The translations under genes and the position numbers were made by a program. Below are positions 6,345-6,559 of a stretch of DNA of 6,559 nt, one piece after another (the first letter of the stretch is position 1; each line of letters starts with the position of its first letter). Source of the DNA: Candidatus Melainabacteria bacterium (lineage in GTDB: Bacteria; Cyanobacteriota; Vampirovibrionia; Vampirovibrionales; JAJTHC01). The stretch lies in contig JAPLIO010000181.1 of assembly GCA_026389055.1 (NCBI GenBank), positions 1-6,559 of the forward strand, read 5' to 3'. A model generated the notes under the pieces. The model ran no database searches and was not told the origin of the DNA. It worked only from the letters and a program-made list of their open reading frames with translations.

Positions 6345-6401
6345 AGCCTAATTTATTGTAGCTGAAACGAGTCGTTCTGTCTGCAAGTAATTTATTAGGC
6401 T
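6345..6401. repeat. 57-bp inverted repeat upstream of the 477-residue gene
   Basis: AGCCTAAT at 6345-6352 is matched by ATTAGGCT at 6394-6401. Inside lies a second, imperfect dyad centred on AACGA-G-TCGTT (6366-6376), with flanking GCTGA/TCTGC bases that could extend the pairing. The element sits just upstream of the TATAAT box of the - strand gene. It could be a regulatory dyad or a small palindromic insertion. The arms are short, so some of this may be chance. Confidence 0.4.
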
Positions 6402-6450
6402 CCCTTACTAAAATGTGGAACCCCTTTGAAATATCATAAAATCTTGGTTC

Positions 6451-6472
6451 GGGAGGACACACAGGTCCTCCC
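6451..6472. repeat. GC-rich palindrome resembling a dispersed intergenic repeat
   Basis: GGGAGGAC at 6451-6458 pairs perfectly with GTCCTCCC at 6465-6472 around a six-base loop (ACACAG). The element is followed by CTACA, as in many short palindromic units scattered between genes in bacterial genomes. It is much more GC-rich than its surroundings, has no T-run on either side, and is not next to a gene end on the + strand, so a terminator is unlikely. Copy number elsewhere in the genome cannot be seen here. Confidence 0.6.
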
Positions 6473-6494
6473 CTACATAGAACGATTTAAAGAA

Positions 6495-6559
6495 TAGACC
6501 TCTTGCATGACTCAATATCTGGGGCATCTTCGTTGTCATTTGCGGTACTCGAATTCTTA
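6495..6559. mobile_element. Possible edge of an insertion sequence leaving the window
   Basis: From TAGACCTCTTGCATGA at 6495 the sequence changes character. A TAGACCTCTTGCA-type start resembles the terminal inverted repeat of some DDE-transposase insertion sequences (IS5-like or related) as I remember them. The remaining bases are open in one frame on each strand; the - strand frame includes VPQMTTKMPQILSHARGL. No transposase motif is visible and the second end is outside the window, so neither a target-site duplication nor the family can be confirmed. Confidence 0.3.

Noticed and set aside
1..6559. CRISPR array, tRNA, rRNA, toxin-antitoxin pair or defence cassette
   Set aside because: There are no regularly spaced direct repeats, no tRNA-like cloverleaf or rRNA segments that I could recognise, and none of the five genes shows motifs of such systems.

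Overview
The window looks like chromosomal DNA of a moderately AT-rich bacterium using the standard bacterial code. The prepilin N-terminus (a GFTLSELLVSLG-type signal running into a long hydrophobic helix), the fused RibBA, a CtpA-type protease and two large proteins I do not recognise would fit a non-photosynthetic relative of Cyanobacteria (Vampirovibrionales/'Melainabacteria'-like). That placement is an impression from protein style, not a demonstrated assignment.

Layout. Bases 1-651 carry the 3' part of a type IV pilin-like / type II secretion pseudopilin gene on the + strand. Ten bases later, facing it, is ribBA on the - strand (662-1972), the bifunctional enzyme for both entry steps of riboflavin synthesis. 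The interval 1973-2194 separates ribBA from a divergent + strand gene (2195-3253). That gene encodes a 352-residue protein of unknown function with a low-complexity middle and a coiled-coil C-terminus. A 156-base interval (3254-3409) follows, with a small hairpin, a consensus -10 box and a perfect 15-bp inverted repeat. It leads into a C-terminal processing (S41) protease gene (3410-4861). The protease gene overlaps by 17 bp, tail to tail, a - strand gene for a 477-residue protein of unknown function with several hydrophobic segments (4845-6278). The last 281 bases hold no convincing gene. They contain the promoter region of the - strand gene, two palindromic elements and possibly the edge of an insertion sequence running out of the window.

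How the genes relate. There is no clear operon: strands alternate (+, -, +, +, -), and the two adjacent + strand genes are separated by a promoter-like interval. RibBA is a stand-alone housekeeping enzyme here, with no other riboflavin gene or FMN riboswitch beside it. The pilin-like protein, the S41 protease and the 477-residue protein probably act at or beyond the cytoplasmic membrane, but nothing in the sequence ties them into one system.

I see no convincing new multi-gene system. The points most worth a second look are the inverted repeat overlapping the -10 box before the protease gene, a His-to-Gln change at a metal-ligand position in the RibB domain, the palindromes and possible IS edge at the right end, and a heptamer repeat in the prepilin leader.
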